Of a stretch of 64,000 nucleotides of DNA, positions 45,340-56,399 are shown piece by piece. Every line of letters starts with the position of its first letter. Position 1 is the stretch's first letter. A program made the translations under genes and the position numbers. The notes below the pieces were generated by a model. The model made no database searches. It was given only the letters and a program-made list of their open reading frames with translations, and was not told the origin of the DNA. This DNA is from Diploptera punctata (taxonomy: Eukaryota; Arthropoda; Insecta; Blattodea; Blaberidae): positions 57,175 through 121,174 of the forward strand of contig JASPKZ010009944.1 of assembly GCA_030220185.1 (NCBI GenBank), given 5' to 3'.

Positions 45340-45708
45340 TTTTTTTCTCGTTGCCACCAGGTTGTCATTACGACCTTTCTTGTATTCTCTCCTGGCATAG
45401 CGTACTTGTAACCAACTTCTAAGGTTGAGGTGCTTGGAAGATGGAGTTACTCTGCCACAATGATATGAAATGTGATGATGATGGTAATGATGTACCAGGA
45501 GAGGCCTTAAATTAAACTTAATCTAATGAGGTGAATATTATAATGATGTTTGGGGACCGTTTGGGCCTTAAAGTTTCCTGACATTTGTCTTACAGGTGAG
45601 GAAAAACCCCAAAAAAACTTAATCCAGGAAACCTTTCCTGACCACGGATCAAACCCAGGCCCGCTGCTTGACAAGGCAACATGCTATCTTGAGATCACAG
45701 CAGTGGAC
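45340..45708 (-). repeat. tRNA-derived SINE, family 3 (copy 3), 22 bp after exon 7
   Basis: Matches 37330-37710; the minus head is near 45708 with GGTTTGATCCGTGG. The 3' edge lies only about 20 bp beyond exon 7. Confidence 0.7.
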
Positions 45709-45769
45709 ATAGTCTTAAAAACTAAAATTACCACTTCTCACCAAAAGACACACTTTGAAGAGAAATATA

Positions 45770-45910
45770 TATTCATAGTTAAATATGGGAAATAACATTA
45801 TGAGGTTCTTAATTCATGAATTGATGAGTCATTTTTTTACATCTTACCTCATACTTAAACACGGGAAATGCAGTTTTCAAGAGAACCATCTCTCTAATTT
45901 TCAACCTAAA
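45770..45910 (-). mobile_element. PLE tail
   Basis: TTCATAGTTAAATATGGGAA then CATTATGAGGTTCTTAATTC, matching the inverted terminus of the 22860-23395 subfamily and the tail at 50431. Confidence 0.7.
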
Positions 45911-46149
45911 TTATGAAAGGAAAGATCCTACCACTATTTTTAAACTGTACAACCTCCCCCATCTGTGATATAAGATGTTTCACTGTAGATTCACATCCTA
46001 TAAGTTTTAGATTATAATATCCACACACAAAACCATATATTGCTCCATGAGGAGAGAGAGAAGTAGTTGAACATGTAATTTATTGGGTCCTGTAGATAAT
46101 TAATTAATAATGTAAAACCGTATCATAAATAATCACTCATCCTGTAGCC

Positions 46150-48010
46150 AAGGTCACCTAAACCCTACACACCCTCCTTTCAACTTCGTATTGTAGGAAA
46201 TATTACTATGAGGTTAAAGTTAACACATTGGTGACCGACCGCTGTGCGTTCCATCCACCGCTGCTGGACCGGACATTTCTGTCAGTAGCGTGGACTTTTA
46301 AATTTTAAACCGCGCTAGCACAGTGTGATTTTTACATCAATATATTTACAGTCAATAACAATATTGCATAAGTAAATCTTTATTAGTGTTCTCATCAGAC
46401 CTTCTAGTAGAAATTGAGGGTTTGATAGCGTTATAAACATTTCCCTTTATTTAAAGGCACAGGGCAAAAGAGCATATGTAGCGAGTTTCTTTTCTTGTGT
46501 TCACTAAAAACGTGGCAAGGTTTGGAAGGTTTTTTTTTCAGACACAGTTGGTGTTAATTTATGTTTCTATATGTCTCAGCCTTCTTGGTGGGTCTTGACA
46601 TGGTGTCCTTTTCACTCTGTCTTCCCTCCTCTTTCCTGTCATCAGTTCCTAATTTTACGACTGCCAAACAAGAGGCTGTTTCAAGCAAAAAACTTCTGTT
46701 TGGCATATTGTTGTTAGGATTTTGAAATTTATAGACCCAAAAAGCATTAGAGTGCACAATTCACAGGCCACAATACAACTTTCTTGCTTCATTTCACTGT
46801 TTTTCTAAGGATGGAGTAATATGATAGGTACTGGTCAGCCCTGTCTACACCCTTCACATACTTGTTATTTTGAAGTATTCAATAGGGCATTTTTACAACT
46901 TTACCCCACCCATTCTCGTGTTGCCTGATGCAATGTGCTAACCATTCTTACGTCTCTTTTATCTTTTGATGTTTGTAGCAAAAGGTCCCCCTTACTTCAA
47001 AACACACATTCTCCTGGTTTGAGTTTATTTCCTGCTTCCACAAATGATTTTGGAAGTCCTCTGTTAATCTTTATTGCTTCAGAAACTCTAGTCTTTCTTT
47101 CGAGCAAATTTTTAGCTTTAGCCACACTTATAATAATTATTCTGGTACACATGATGCCACAGATATAAATTCGGCTCCAGAACGCAAAATAGTGTTTCTT
47201 CTAATTTTTCCCCTCTGCAACATATATTTACAGGTTACATACGTATCCCGTAATCGCCTAACTATCGGCACTAAAATTCCATATTTCACCAGCCATCTGT
47301 CTTAAAATTGTAAACAACTCTTTCTGTAAAGTTGGCAATTTCATAAAAGAGACGAGAGGGTACAAAAACAACTATAGTTTATTTCACAATGAGAAAAAAC
47401 AAAATTGCATGCTCCTTCAAAAGCGAAGAGGCTGGAAAACCATAGAAAACGTAAACACGGAAATCTCCGTGGCCCGTCGTCTAGCGCTGGCCATTTAAAC
47501 ACGGAGATCTCCGTGGCCCGTCACCAATGTGTTAAAATAAGATTCTTTTGGTCTCACCTCATATCCTGTCTTCTAATTAGACCGGTTTCATAACTTTAGT
47601 GGTTACATCTTCTGTAGTTACATGACCAATGTTCTATCTCCAGGAGCACTGCTTCTTACTCCATCTGTTGGTGGAACGATGAACCTCCCATTCAAATCAA
47701 TTTCCCCAGATCATTAATTTTTCTTTCTTAGTTTTTTTAATGTGGATTTTTTCCCAAACAGTGAGTTCCTTAGGTTTTCCTGTTTGTTTTATTAAACTAG
47801 CCTGTCTTTCAATTTGATGTTTTTCTGACCAAGCATGAGTGGCTACTACTGATTTTTTCCAATTCCCCATTTTTGACATTCACTCTGGTTTTCTAATTTA
47901 CTTTTTTTTTATGTAAATTTTATCACAGTATCCACAATTAATATGGTAAATTCCTGATTTATTTTCTTCTTCAATTTTGTCAAATTATCTTTCAAATTAT
48001 CAAGAGTAGA
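46150..48010 (-). mobile_element. PLE 3' fragment split by a piggyBac remnant
   Basis: GGAAATATTACTATGAGG (46197-46214) is a PLE minus terminus that continues at 47532-48010 (CTCACCTCATATCCTGTCTT; minus coding SVVATHAWSEKHQIERQASL, KELTVWEKIHIKKTKK). The insert lies exactly at TTAA. Confidence 0.8.
46224..47531 (-). mobile_element. piggyBac-like DNA transposon, decayed
   Basis: Flanked by TTAA (46220-46223, 47532-47535); inverted ends CACATTGGTGACCG and CGTCACCAATGTG. The minus strand holds scattered transposase pieces: NKLKPGECVF and KDKRDVRMVSTLH (about 47060-46930), VKGVDRADQYLSYYSILRK (about 46860-46805) and LWPVNC. Stops and frameshifts abound and the DDD-bearing upstream part is missing. 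Near the right end the palindromic CACGGAGATCTCCGTGGCCC is repeated (47456 and 47499). Confidence 0.88.
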
Positions 48011-48029
48011 TGGATGCTTTTTAAGACAT

Positions 48030-49195
48030 ATTTTAGAAAATAAATGGGAAAATAATGGTACTGTACATCAACTATACATAGACTTCAAAAAGGCATACAA
48101 TTCAATTAAGAGGAAGAAGTTATATAGTATCCTGATGGAGTTCAGAATTCCTAAAAAGTTAGTTAGACTTATACGAATGTGTCTAAATGGCACAAAGAGT
48201 AGGGTGTGTGTAGGCAAACAGTTTTCGGATACTTTTGAAATCCACAATGGGTTGAAGCAAGGAGATGCAATATCTCCTTTATTATTTAATTTTGTACTAG
48301 AGCATGCCATCAAATCTTTGGAGGATGAAGAAGGCCTACAATTCAATGGTATTAATAAGCTGTTAGTTTATGCTGATGATTTAGTACTATTGGGTAGTAG
48401 CAAGGAGATACTAAAGGACAATACGCACACACTATTGAGTAACACTAATAAATTGGGACTGGAAGTAAATATCAATAGAACTAAATATATGATCACGCAT
48501 AAAAATACATTTTATAATGTAAACAGACAACTAATGACAAATGAGGGAAATTTTGAGGAGGTGGCTGAATTCAAATACCTAGGAACAATAATCACAAATA
48601 AGAATGAGATGCACAAAGAAATTAAACGTAGGCTCAATTCTGGAAATTTGTGCTATTATGCATTACAGAGACTCTTGACATCCCAACTCCTTTCAAAAAA
48701 TGTTAAACTGAAAATACATAAAACTATTATTTTACCAGTTATATTATATGGATGTGAAACATGGACTCTTACTTTAAGGAAGGAAAGGAGATTACGAGTA
48801 TTTGAGAATAAAGTTCTTAGGAAAATTTTTGGACCAAAGAGAGATGAACAGACAGGTGAATGGAGAAGACTTACATAACAGTGAACTACATGGTCTTTAT
48901 AGGAAACCATATATAATGAGAACAGTTAAGTCTCGTAGACTGCATTGGGCAGGACATGTGGCACAAATGGGGAATCAAAGACATGCATGGAAGCTTCTTG
49001 TATGAAAACCAGATGGAAAACGCCCAGTTGGTAGACCAAGAATGAGGTGGAAGAATAACATTAAATATGGTTTGAAGGAAGTAGATTATACAGGAGATGA
49101 TTGTAAAATATTAGCTCAGGATAGGGATGTATGGAGAGCTTATGTCTGCGCGGCCATGAACCTCCGGGTTTGACAGTGCCAGTGAGTTAGTTAGT
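48030..49195 (+). mobile_element. LINE-A, longest RT portion
   Basis: Begins mid-RT (LYIDFKKAYNSIKRKKLYSI). Frame 48135-48878: GLKQGDAISPLLFNFVLEHA, LLVYADDLVLL, FEEVAEFKYLGTIITNKNEM, YGCETWTLTLRKERRLRVFE, then KIFGPKRDEQTGEWRR and a stop. The C-terminal part continues in another frame to WRAYVCAAMN and the GTGCCAGTGAGTTAG end. 5'-truncated; YADD is intact. Confidence 0.88.
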
Positions 49196-49529
49196 TAGAG
49201 AGATGGTTATTTTAAAAGGTTATTCACCATTCTACAGGGTGGCGCATAAGTCTCCATACAGGTAACAGACTTGAATTAGGTATACTTTTAAAGAATATGT
49301 TCGATGTATTCCCCATCACACACCATGCATAGGTTAATATGATCATGTATAAATTAGAATATAAATACATACAATAGAATATAAATAAATGTAAATGAAA
49401 AGGCTACATCATCTGTATGAAGACCTATGCGCCACTCTGTATTTAAACTTATGCTTAAGCATTCCTTGGATTTTAAATGATAAATCTGGAGAAATGTGTG
49501 CTTATCATTATTGTTATGAACAGTACATG

Positions 49530-50600
49530 CTAACTCTCACTGGCACTATCAAACCCTTAGGTTCATGGCCATGTGGACATAAGCTCTCCATACATCCCTA
49601 TCCTAAGGTAATGTTTACCAATTATTCCCTGTATAATCTACTTCCCTCAATTCATAGTTAATGTTATTCTCCCACCTCATTCTTGGTCTACCAACTGGTC
49701 GTTTTACCTCTAGTTTTCCTACGTCTTTCATTCCCCATTCATGTCACATGTCCTGCCCATCGCAGGCTATGAGACTTAACTGTTCTTATTATATGTAATC
49801 TTCTCCATTCACCTGTCTTCATCTCTCATTGGTCCAAATATTTTCCTAAGTACTTTATTCTCAAATACCCGTAATGTCCTTTCCTCCCTTAAAGTAAGAG
49901 TCCATGTTTCACATCCATATAATATAACTGGTAGAATAACAGTTTTATATATTTTTAGTTTAACATTTTTTTTTAAGGAGTTGGAAGGTCAAGAGTCTCT
50001 GTAATACATAATTCCACGCATTTCCAGAATTGAGCCTATGTTTAATTTCTTCTCAAAATTTCTCTCATTTGTCATCAGTGATCGATTTCCATTATATAAT
50101 GTATTTCTATGCGTGACCATATATTTAGTTTTATTGATATTTACTTCCAATTTCTTAGTGTTACTCAATAGTATGTGCGTGTTGAACTTTAGTACCTCCT
50201 CGCTATCGCTCAATAATACTACATCATCAACATAAACTAACAGCTTATTAATACCATTGAGCTGTAGGCTTTCTTTATCCTCTAAAGATTTGACGATATG
50301 CTCTAATACAAAATTAAATAGTAGAGGAGATAGTACATCTTCTTGCTTCAACCCATTGTGAATTTCAAAAGTATCCGAAAACTGTTTGCTTACACCCACC
50401 CTACTCTTTGTGCCATTTAGACACATTTGTATAATTCATAGTTAAATATGGGAAATAACATTATGAGGTTCTTAATTCGTAAATTAGATGTTAAAAATGA
50501 CTCATTAATTTACATTCATATAACTCTTAACTAACTTTTTAGGTATTCCGAACTCCAGCAGGATACTATATAACTTCTCCTTCTTAATTGCATTGTATAC
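49530..50600 (-). mobile_element. LINE-A, minus copy, split by a PLE tail
   Basis: Minus frame 50426-49989: MCLNGTKSRVGVSKQFSDTF, GLKQEDVLSPLLFNFVLEH, LLVYVDDVVLL (YVDD). It is interrupted at about 50431-50522 and resumes CTAACTAACTTTTTAGGTAT to 50600. Confidence 0.85.
50431..50522 (-). mobile_element. PLE tail nested in LINE-A
   Basis: TTCATAGTTAAATATGGGAA...CATTATGAGGTTCTTAATTC between two halves of one LINE-A copy; TATAA borders both sides. Confidence 0.75.
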
Positions 50601-50859
50601 CTTTTTTTGAACTGCACACATATAATTGACATATGATGAAGGATGAGTGAAATAGAAACCAAGTGGCATGTTTGACTAACTAGCAAACACTCCTCTTTGT
50701 ACACGTCACCTACATCAAGTGAAATACCAGAATGGTGTGTGAATTGAAAGTAGATCACATTGATGCCATCTGTGTTACCCACAACGTGAAAGTGCAGTAG
50801 GTTGATATCGCAAAACACAAATTAAGTAACACTATATAAATGTTTTGCTTTAATTTCAG

Positions 50860-50993
50860 GGGTACAATTCACCAAGATTTTATATCGCCACCCGGGACCT
50901 AAGAATAATACAGTTGTTGATTTCTGGAGAATGATTTGGCAAGAAAATGTGCAAGTTATTGTTATGTTGGCAAACATTATTGAAGACACCAAG
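50860..50993 (+). CDS. RPTP exon 8: PTP core, with one-base deletion
   Basis: Acceptor TTAATTTCAG. Frame one gives [11 protein letters not shown] up to about 50892. The conserved continuation [19 protein letters not shown] and [15 protein letters not shown] is in the next frame, ending before GTAAATG. The exon is 134 bases; 135 would keep the frame and fit the neighbours' phases. The break is at ACCCGGGACC near 50890-50898, where the family has Gln (QGP); a missing A of a CAG codon would explain both the lost frame and the lost Gln. As written, translation stops within the exon. It may be a sequencing error, a null allele or a decayed gene. Confidence 0.85.
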
Positions 50994-51249
50994 GTAAATG
51001 TAAAAACATAACCTATATTCAGGGCTTCAATTTTTATGCACTTACAAATACTTATTTTTAATGTAGTAAATATTTTCAAAAATTGTGCTGAAAATTGAAA
51101 AATATTTTCAAAACATTAAAACAAAAACTGCTGGATACACACTACTAGATCATAAAAAAATTAAGATGTCTTAAAACAATTACAAAACAAAATTTCTGAT
51201 TATAAGTCAAATGGATGCAAATGTTCATCGATGGAGATACAGAGTTCAC

Positions 51250-51610
51250 AAAAATGTTCTATATTGAAGAGAAAATATATGCTAAAATGGGATTTGAACC
51301 AGGACCTTCAGCTTTCTATGCCAATGTTCAACCATCTGAGCTACCTGAGCACTCCAATCTAAATGCAAATTTTTCTCTTATACATTGTCAGTTCCCAAGT
51401 GCCAAATGCTACGAACCATTGCTTGATCACACAAATGACGGCTTCTTTGTTAAGAAGACTTTTTATTGGGAATTTAAACCTTACTTTATAAAGCCAGTAG
51501 GAATTCTAATGTTAAGCTATCAACCTGCAAGAAGAAGAAGACCAGGACGTCCACTCTTGGATGGTGTTTCTATTGAGGCCTAAACAGGTCCACAAATGGT
51601 CTAAATTTGT
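51250..51610 (-). repeat. tRNA-derived SINE, family 4 and LINE tail
   Basis: 51250-51510 matches the 60905 array unit (tRNA-like part 51290-51345, body to TTGGGAATTTAA). 51525-51610 is a plus LINE tail (KKRRPGRPLLDGVSIEA) leading to an ATT run. Confidence 0.7.
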
Positions 51611-51621
51611 GAATGGACTAT

Positions 51622-51622
51622 G

Positions 51623-51681
<59 letters not shown>

Positions 51682-51682
51682 C
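51622..51682. repeat. ATT microsatellite
   Basis: About twenty ATT units. Confidence 0.95.
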
Positions 51683-51865
51683 CACTTTTTCATTAAACTT
51701 GATATAGCAAGACAAGTCTATACCTTCATGTTAAAGAACCCGCAGAGGCATGTACAACAAAAAAAGTTGATCGCCTTGGCACGTTGGAATTCATATACGA
51801 GTATAAATAAGAGAATTAATTTATTAAACTTTCACAGGGAAAGAACACTATGAGGTTTAATTTAA

Positions 51866-52160
51866 TTCTTAAGAGAATTAATATTTGAAGAGAAAAATAT
51901 TTGCCTAGATTGGGGTTTGGATCCAGTGGCACAGCATTAGCGTATAAAGTTAAAGATCCTGGGTTTGAACTCCAGTATAGGTGAATATTTTTCTCTTAAA
52001 ATATAATTTGAACTTCATTGAGAAATGTTAAATTTATAATAAAAATATAAAAAAGAATTAATATTTGTTTGAATGAGGAGCTGGTAGCAGTGGTACAAGA
52101 ACCCAAGACATCAGGTTCAAATCTCGATTCAGGCATATATTTTTCTCTTCAAATAAAAAA
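51866..52160 (+). repeat. Diverged family-4 SINE pair
   Basis: Two plus copies with GGGTTTGAACTCC (about 51960) and GGTTCAAATCTCGATTC (about 52110) as box B remnants, each followed by ATTTTTCTCTT. Confidence 0.6.
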
Positions 52161-52384
52161 AAGTCTAGACCTGCTTGGTGACATCATAATTGTTCTATTG
52201 ACGTATAGCACATTTCTATCAATTTAATGTGCACTTCCATGATTTGTAAAGTTACATATATTGAACATATTTCTGGTGCAATATATCTTGTTGATTTGTA
52301 TTTTATTAAAGATGCCATTGGTCTTGGCCAATATAACCAACTGTTGAATATTATACAATAAAATGTTCCAAACCACAGAAGATG

Positions 52385-52688
52385 CAAAATAGTGATCAAT
52401 AACAAATTAACAGACCAAGTAAACAATTTCAACTACTTAGGGTTTAACATATCTTACTGCCAAAACAATGATATAAACTTAAAATAAAACAAATTTTATA
52501 ATATGTGCAGAACAATAAGAAAAACTCTAAGAAACAAAACATGAAAAAATTACACAGTTAAAATTCTATAATACTATGGCAGTACCTATGTTAACATATG
52601 CTTGTGAAAACTGGGCACTTAATAGGAGATAAAATGAAAATTGAAGCAGCTGAAATGGAATTCTTACATTCATTAACAGACTATACAT
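52385..52688 (+). mobile_element. Decayed LINE fragment
   Basis: Broken frames match 12430-12720 (CKIVINNKLTDQVNNFNYLG, QLKFYNTMAVPMLTYACENW). It ends where the PLE cluster begins. Confidence 0.7.
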
Positions 52689-52689
52689 T

Positions 52690-53942
52690 GTGGAATGCAG
52701 GCTTTCATGGCCGCTAATCATACTATTAAAAGATTCCGGGCTATGTAGCCGTGATCTATAGCTGGTATTTCTTCCAGACGTTTCTCCCTCAATTGGGGAG
52801 GGCATCTTTAGTGGTGAGTGCTTCTAGGTGATGTTACCTTGTCGTAAACTCAACTGTGAATGATCTGCAGAATGGTGGATGCTCATATTTATACTCGTGC
52901 AGACCTCTGGATAGCTGGGCAGAGTTGTAGACGTCATCATCAAACTGGCTTCTGATTGGTTCGGAACAGTCTCCTTGTTATTAATTATTTTTAACCATCT
53001 ATTGTCTAATGTGTCATACCAGGCTTTGGCCAGTTTTATTCCTTCATCTTTCCTATTGAAATTGTCCTTGTGTTTGTAGATTTCTATGGCCTCTCTGTAT
53101 AATCTGGGGAAATAATATGGTGTTGTGGCTAAAACCTGTGTTTCATCATACGGAATCTGATGTCCGTTTTCCGTAATGACGTGTTCTGCTATGGCCAACT
53201 TTTCTATTTGTCCTAGTCTGCAGTTTCTTCTATGTTCAGTTAAACAGGTGGCTATGCTTCTTTTTGTGGTCCCCATATATGATCTTCCACAGGAACATGG
53301 AAGCCGGTATATGCCGAAAGTGAAGAGTGCTGATCGAGGATCCTTTGCTGAGCGAAAGTAATTTTCTATTTTCCTTGTAGGTCTATAAATGGTTTTCATA
53401 TTATGTTTTTGTAGGTCGAGGGTTCAAGTCCCGGTGGGGTCAGGATTTTTAAACTGACGAAAACCTTCTGGCGGCACTATGGCCTTGGGGTCGACTCAGC
53501 CTCTAATGGAAATGAGTACCAGATGCTTTTCTGGGGGTAAAGGCGGCCGTCACGCAGGGCTGACAACCCGGCTGACATCGAGTGCCGATTGTCTAGAAAA
53601 AGTGGGAGCCTTAAACTCCTACTACCCCTAGGGCCTCCCGAGACCTGTAGTGGGATTACTTTACTTTTTAGTACCTTTCTGATACGGTTTGTGACTGTTT
53701 GTATATATGGCAAGAAAGCTGTGTATTGTCCGTTCTGCATTGTTGTGTACGTGGATTTATGGATTGTTTTATTTCCTTAGATGTATAATAATTTTTCCTG
53801 AAACAGTTGAAAAGATGGCTCTGCTCTTGATTTAGATGTTGTGGTTGGCATAACTTCTTCGCTCTGTCAAACAGTGTCTTTATGATGTCTCTTTTTGTCT
53901 AGGATGGTGATTAGAATTCTTATGTAGATACCGGTCCATGTG
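52690..53942 (-). mobile_element. PLE minus copy, interrupted by a SINE
   Basis: Minus frame 53399-52824: FGIYRLPCSCGRSYMGTTKR (GIY-YIG), CLTEHRRNCRLGQIEKLAIA, NGHQIPYDETQVLAT. Upstream 53740-53673 reads FLPYIQTVTNRIRKVL. The 3' UTR at 52690-52823 has a hammerhead-like core (rc of 52777-52811: CTAAAGA with G5 changed, stem II, GAAA, ACGT). The 5' end at 53942 (THMDRYL) abuts the plus copy head to head. Confidence 0.85.
53412..53671 (+). repeat. tRNA-derived SINE, family 2 (copy 5), nested in a PLE
   Basis: 5'-truncated: starts at GTCGAGGGTTCAAGTCCCGG (box B), missing box A. The PLE coding reads on across it. Confidence 0.85.
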
Positions 53943-55830
53943 TGTGTCAAGGGAGAAACATCTGGAAGAAATACCAGTTATAGACCATGGCCACATAGCC
54001 TGGAATCCTTTATCATTATGATTACCAGTCATGAAAGCCTGCATTCCACAATTAAATGCCTCTACAGTGAGGAGAGTTCATGAATTAGATGCCTGGAGAC
54101 ACTCCGGAAGAAGAAAGCCCAACTACTATTATCGTATACATGTTTTACTATGGTGCAGAGATTCTGGATATACACCTAAATTCTTACAACAACCAAGGAC
54201 ATTTAAAACTAAGAAAGCTCATAGGATATATGATCGCACCGAACATACTCTCCATAGAGAATGCATTTATCAAACATGGAAGCAAATAACGATGCAGAGC
54301 TCTTGTCACTTCATTTATTGATCAGCAACAATATTTCTTACCATGATTGGAACAAGATTGATAATATTACACACAGCACAGGTGAAACAAAAATGTTGAA
54401 CTCCACTAAAATTCAACTAAAAGAAATTCGACATCCTAAAAAGGCAATCTCAATCCATCCAGCAATCTACCGATTTACATGACACTTAATAAACGTATCA
54501 TCACGCACCCTGTGTGCAGAAGAAACATCCGTTTTGTCAAAAGGAGGCAACTACGCTATCACACCTACATCAATACCAGTAGAGGATATTATTTCAAACA
54601 TCGAGACGAGCATCAAGAACCTTCCCCTACATAAATCTGAAGAAATCCATTATGAAACAGCCAGAATACTTCGACGTGCCCAACCACCAAAAAGCAAATC
54701 TTATGAAGAAGGAGAGAATAGCTCTAAGAACCTTAAACAACGACAAAGATATAATCATTTTATCAGCCGATAAGGGAAACTCAACAGTTATTATGAATAC
54801 CCAGAGTATAAGGAGAAGATATTAGAACTACTAACACCAGACACATATAGAACTATCAAGTGAGACCCTACATCCAGTATTCTTCGCAAAACTAATAACC
54901 TGATCAAACAATCATCCCTATCAGAAGAAATAAAAAACAAGTTACGTGTCTCCGAAACTCAACCACCACAACTCTATGGTCTTCCCAAAGTTCACAAGAA
55001 TGGCATTCCACTCCGGCCGATTGCTAGTGCCATTGGCTCTCCGACCCACACACTCGCAAAGCATCTCACAGCACTTTTACAACCATTCATTGGGAAATCA
55101 GACAGCTACATCAGAGACTCGACACACTTCATTGAGAAGCTACGAAATATACACATAGCATCTAACGATATACTGGTCAGCTTTGATGTAGTTTCCCTAT
55201 TTACTATGGTGCCTGTCAATGAAACCATGACCTACATTGAACAGATCTTCACAGAAGACAACTCAAAACTATTCAGACATGTATTAACAACTACATACTT
55301 CCAATGGGACAACAGCTATTATGAACAGATCGACGGAATAGCAATGCGTAATCCTTTAAGTCTGGTAGTAGTGAATTTTTTCATGGAGAAATTCGAAGAG
55401 GAAGCACTAAAAACAGCTTCCAAGTCCCCAGAATAATGGTTTCGCTATGTAGATGATACATTTGTAGTATGGAAACATGGTAACGAAGAATTAGAGCGAT
55501 TCTTCAACATCTCAATGGCAGACACAGTAAAATACAGTTCACCATGGAAAAAGAAAACAATGGAAAACTCCCGTTCCTGGATGTACAGATAACAAGAAAA
55601 GACAACGGAGAAATTCAACACACAGTCTATAGAAAACCCACACACATGGACCAGTATCTACATAAGAATTCAAATCACCACCCTAGACAAAAACGAAGTG
55701 TCATGAAGACACTGTTTGACAGAGCTAAGAAATTATGCCAACCACAACATCTTAACCAAGAGCAGCACCATCTTTTTCAATTGTTTCAACTGCATCTCAT
55801 TCCTGTTTGTGATGATTGTTTCTAGCTATT
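53943..55830 (+). mobile_element. PLE plus copy with 5' pseudo-LTR, decayed
   Basis: 53945-54035 is a 3' UTR piece (GAAACATCTGGAAGAAATAC, ATGAAAGCCTGCATTCCACA) placed before the 5' end, as in Penelope pseudo-LTRs. Coding follows with stops: NDAELLSLHLLISNNISYHD, QLYGLPKVHKNGIPLRPIAS, VSFDVVSLFTMVPVNET, EQIDGIAMRNPLSLVVVNFF, FRYVDDTFVVW (YVDD intact), KENNGKLPFLDVQITRK. It breaks at about 55790 before a GIY-YIG domain, joining a LINE-A fragment (55820-55915). Confidence 0.85.
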
Positions 55831-56190
55831 TGAATTCAGCCACTTCTTCAAAATTTCCCTCATTTGTCATTATCTGTCCATTTCCATTATATAATGTATT
55901 TATGTATATTTAGTTTTCTATCTTTTATCCAGAGGTTTTTAGGTTCAAGAATGTGAAATTGAACTTATAAACCTCTGGATAAAAGATAGAAGACTAAAAT
56001 TAGATTGATCACATAGATAGAATGGAGAACAGTAGATTAGTGAAGAAAATACGTGACTGGACACCTCAGCAGAAAAGGGCATTAGGAAGGCCACAACTAC
56101 GATGGAAGGACGTCACCATACCCTGGACCTGAAGTAAATGAACACGCAACAAGCTTCCAGCTTTCATGCATAGAGGAAAAAGAAGAAGAA
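55820..56190. mobile_element. LINE-A fragment and a second LINE tail
   Basis: 55820-55915 is minus LINE-A (EVAEFKYL region inverted). 55925-55990 holds an inverted pair CTATCTTTTATCCAGAGGTT / AACCTCTGGATAAAAGATAG. 55995-56120 is a plus LINE C-terminus (DHIDRMENSRLVKKIRDWTP, GRPQLRWKDV). Confidence 0.65.
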
Positions 56191-56241
56191 GAATTTCTAT
56201 GTGTGAACATATATTCAATTAAATTTTTATTTATATTTCAG

Positions 56242-56382
56242 GTGAAGTGTGAGAAGTATTGGCCGGAATTTGGTCAGGAAGTCACATATGGGACTGTTAC
56301 AATACTCAACGCTTCAAATCAAATATTTGCTGACTTCACATTCAGGCAGTTAAATGTGAGCTGCAAAGGAAAAACAAGGAAG
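56242..56382 (+). CDS. RPTP exon 9: PTP motif KCEKYWPE
   Basis: Acceptor TATATTTCAG, 47 whole codons, donor GTAAAC. VKCEKYWPE is the standard PTP motif (K-C-x-x-Y-W-P), followed by the beta strands YGTVTILNA and FADFTFRQLNVSCKGKTRK leading toward the WPD loop. The frame is intact and phase 0 at both ends. A LINE 3' fragment and a short AGA-rich repeat lie just upstream (about 55990-56190). Confidence 0.9.
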
Positions 56383-56399
56383 GTAAACATTTAAAGTAA

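Noticed and set aside
51620..51853. ORF starting with poly-Ile
   Set aside because: Translation of the ATT microsatellite.
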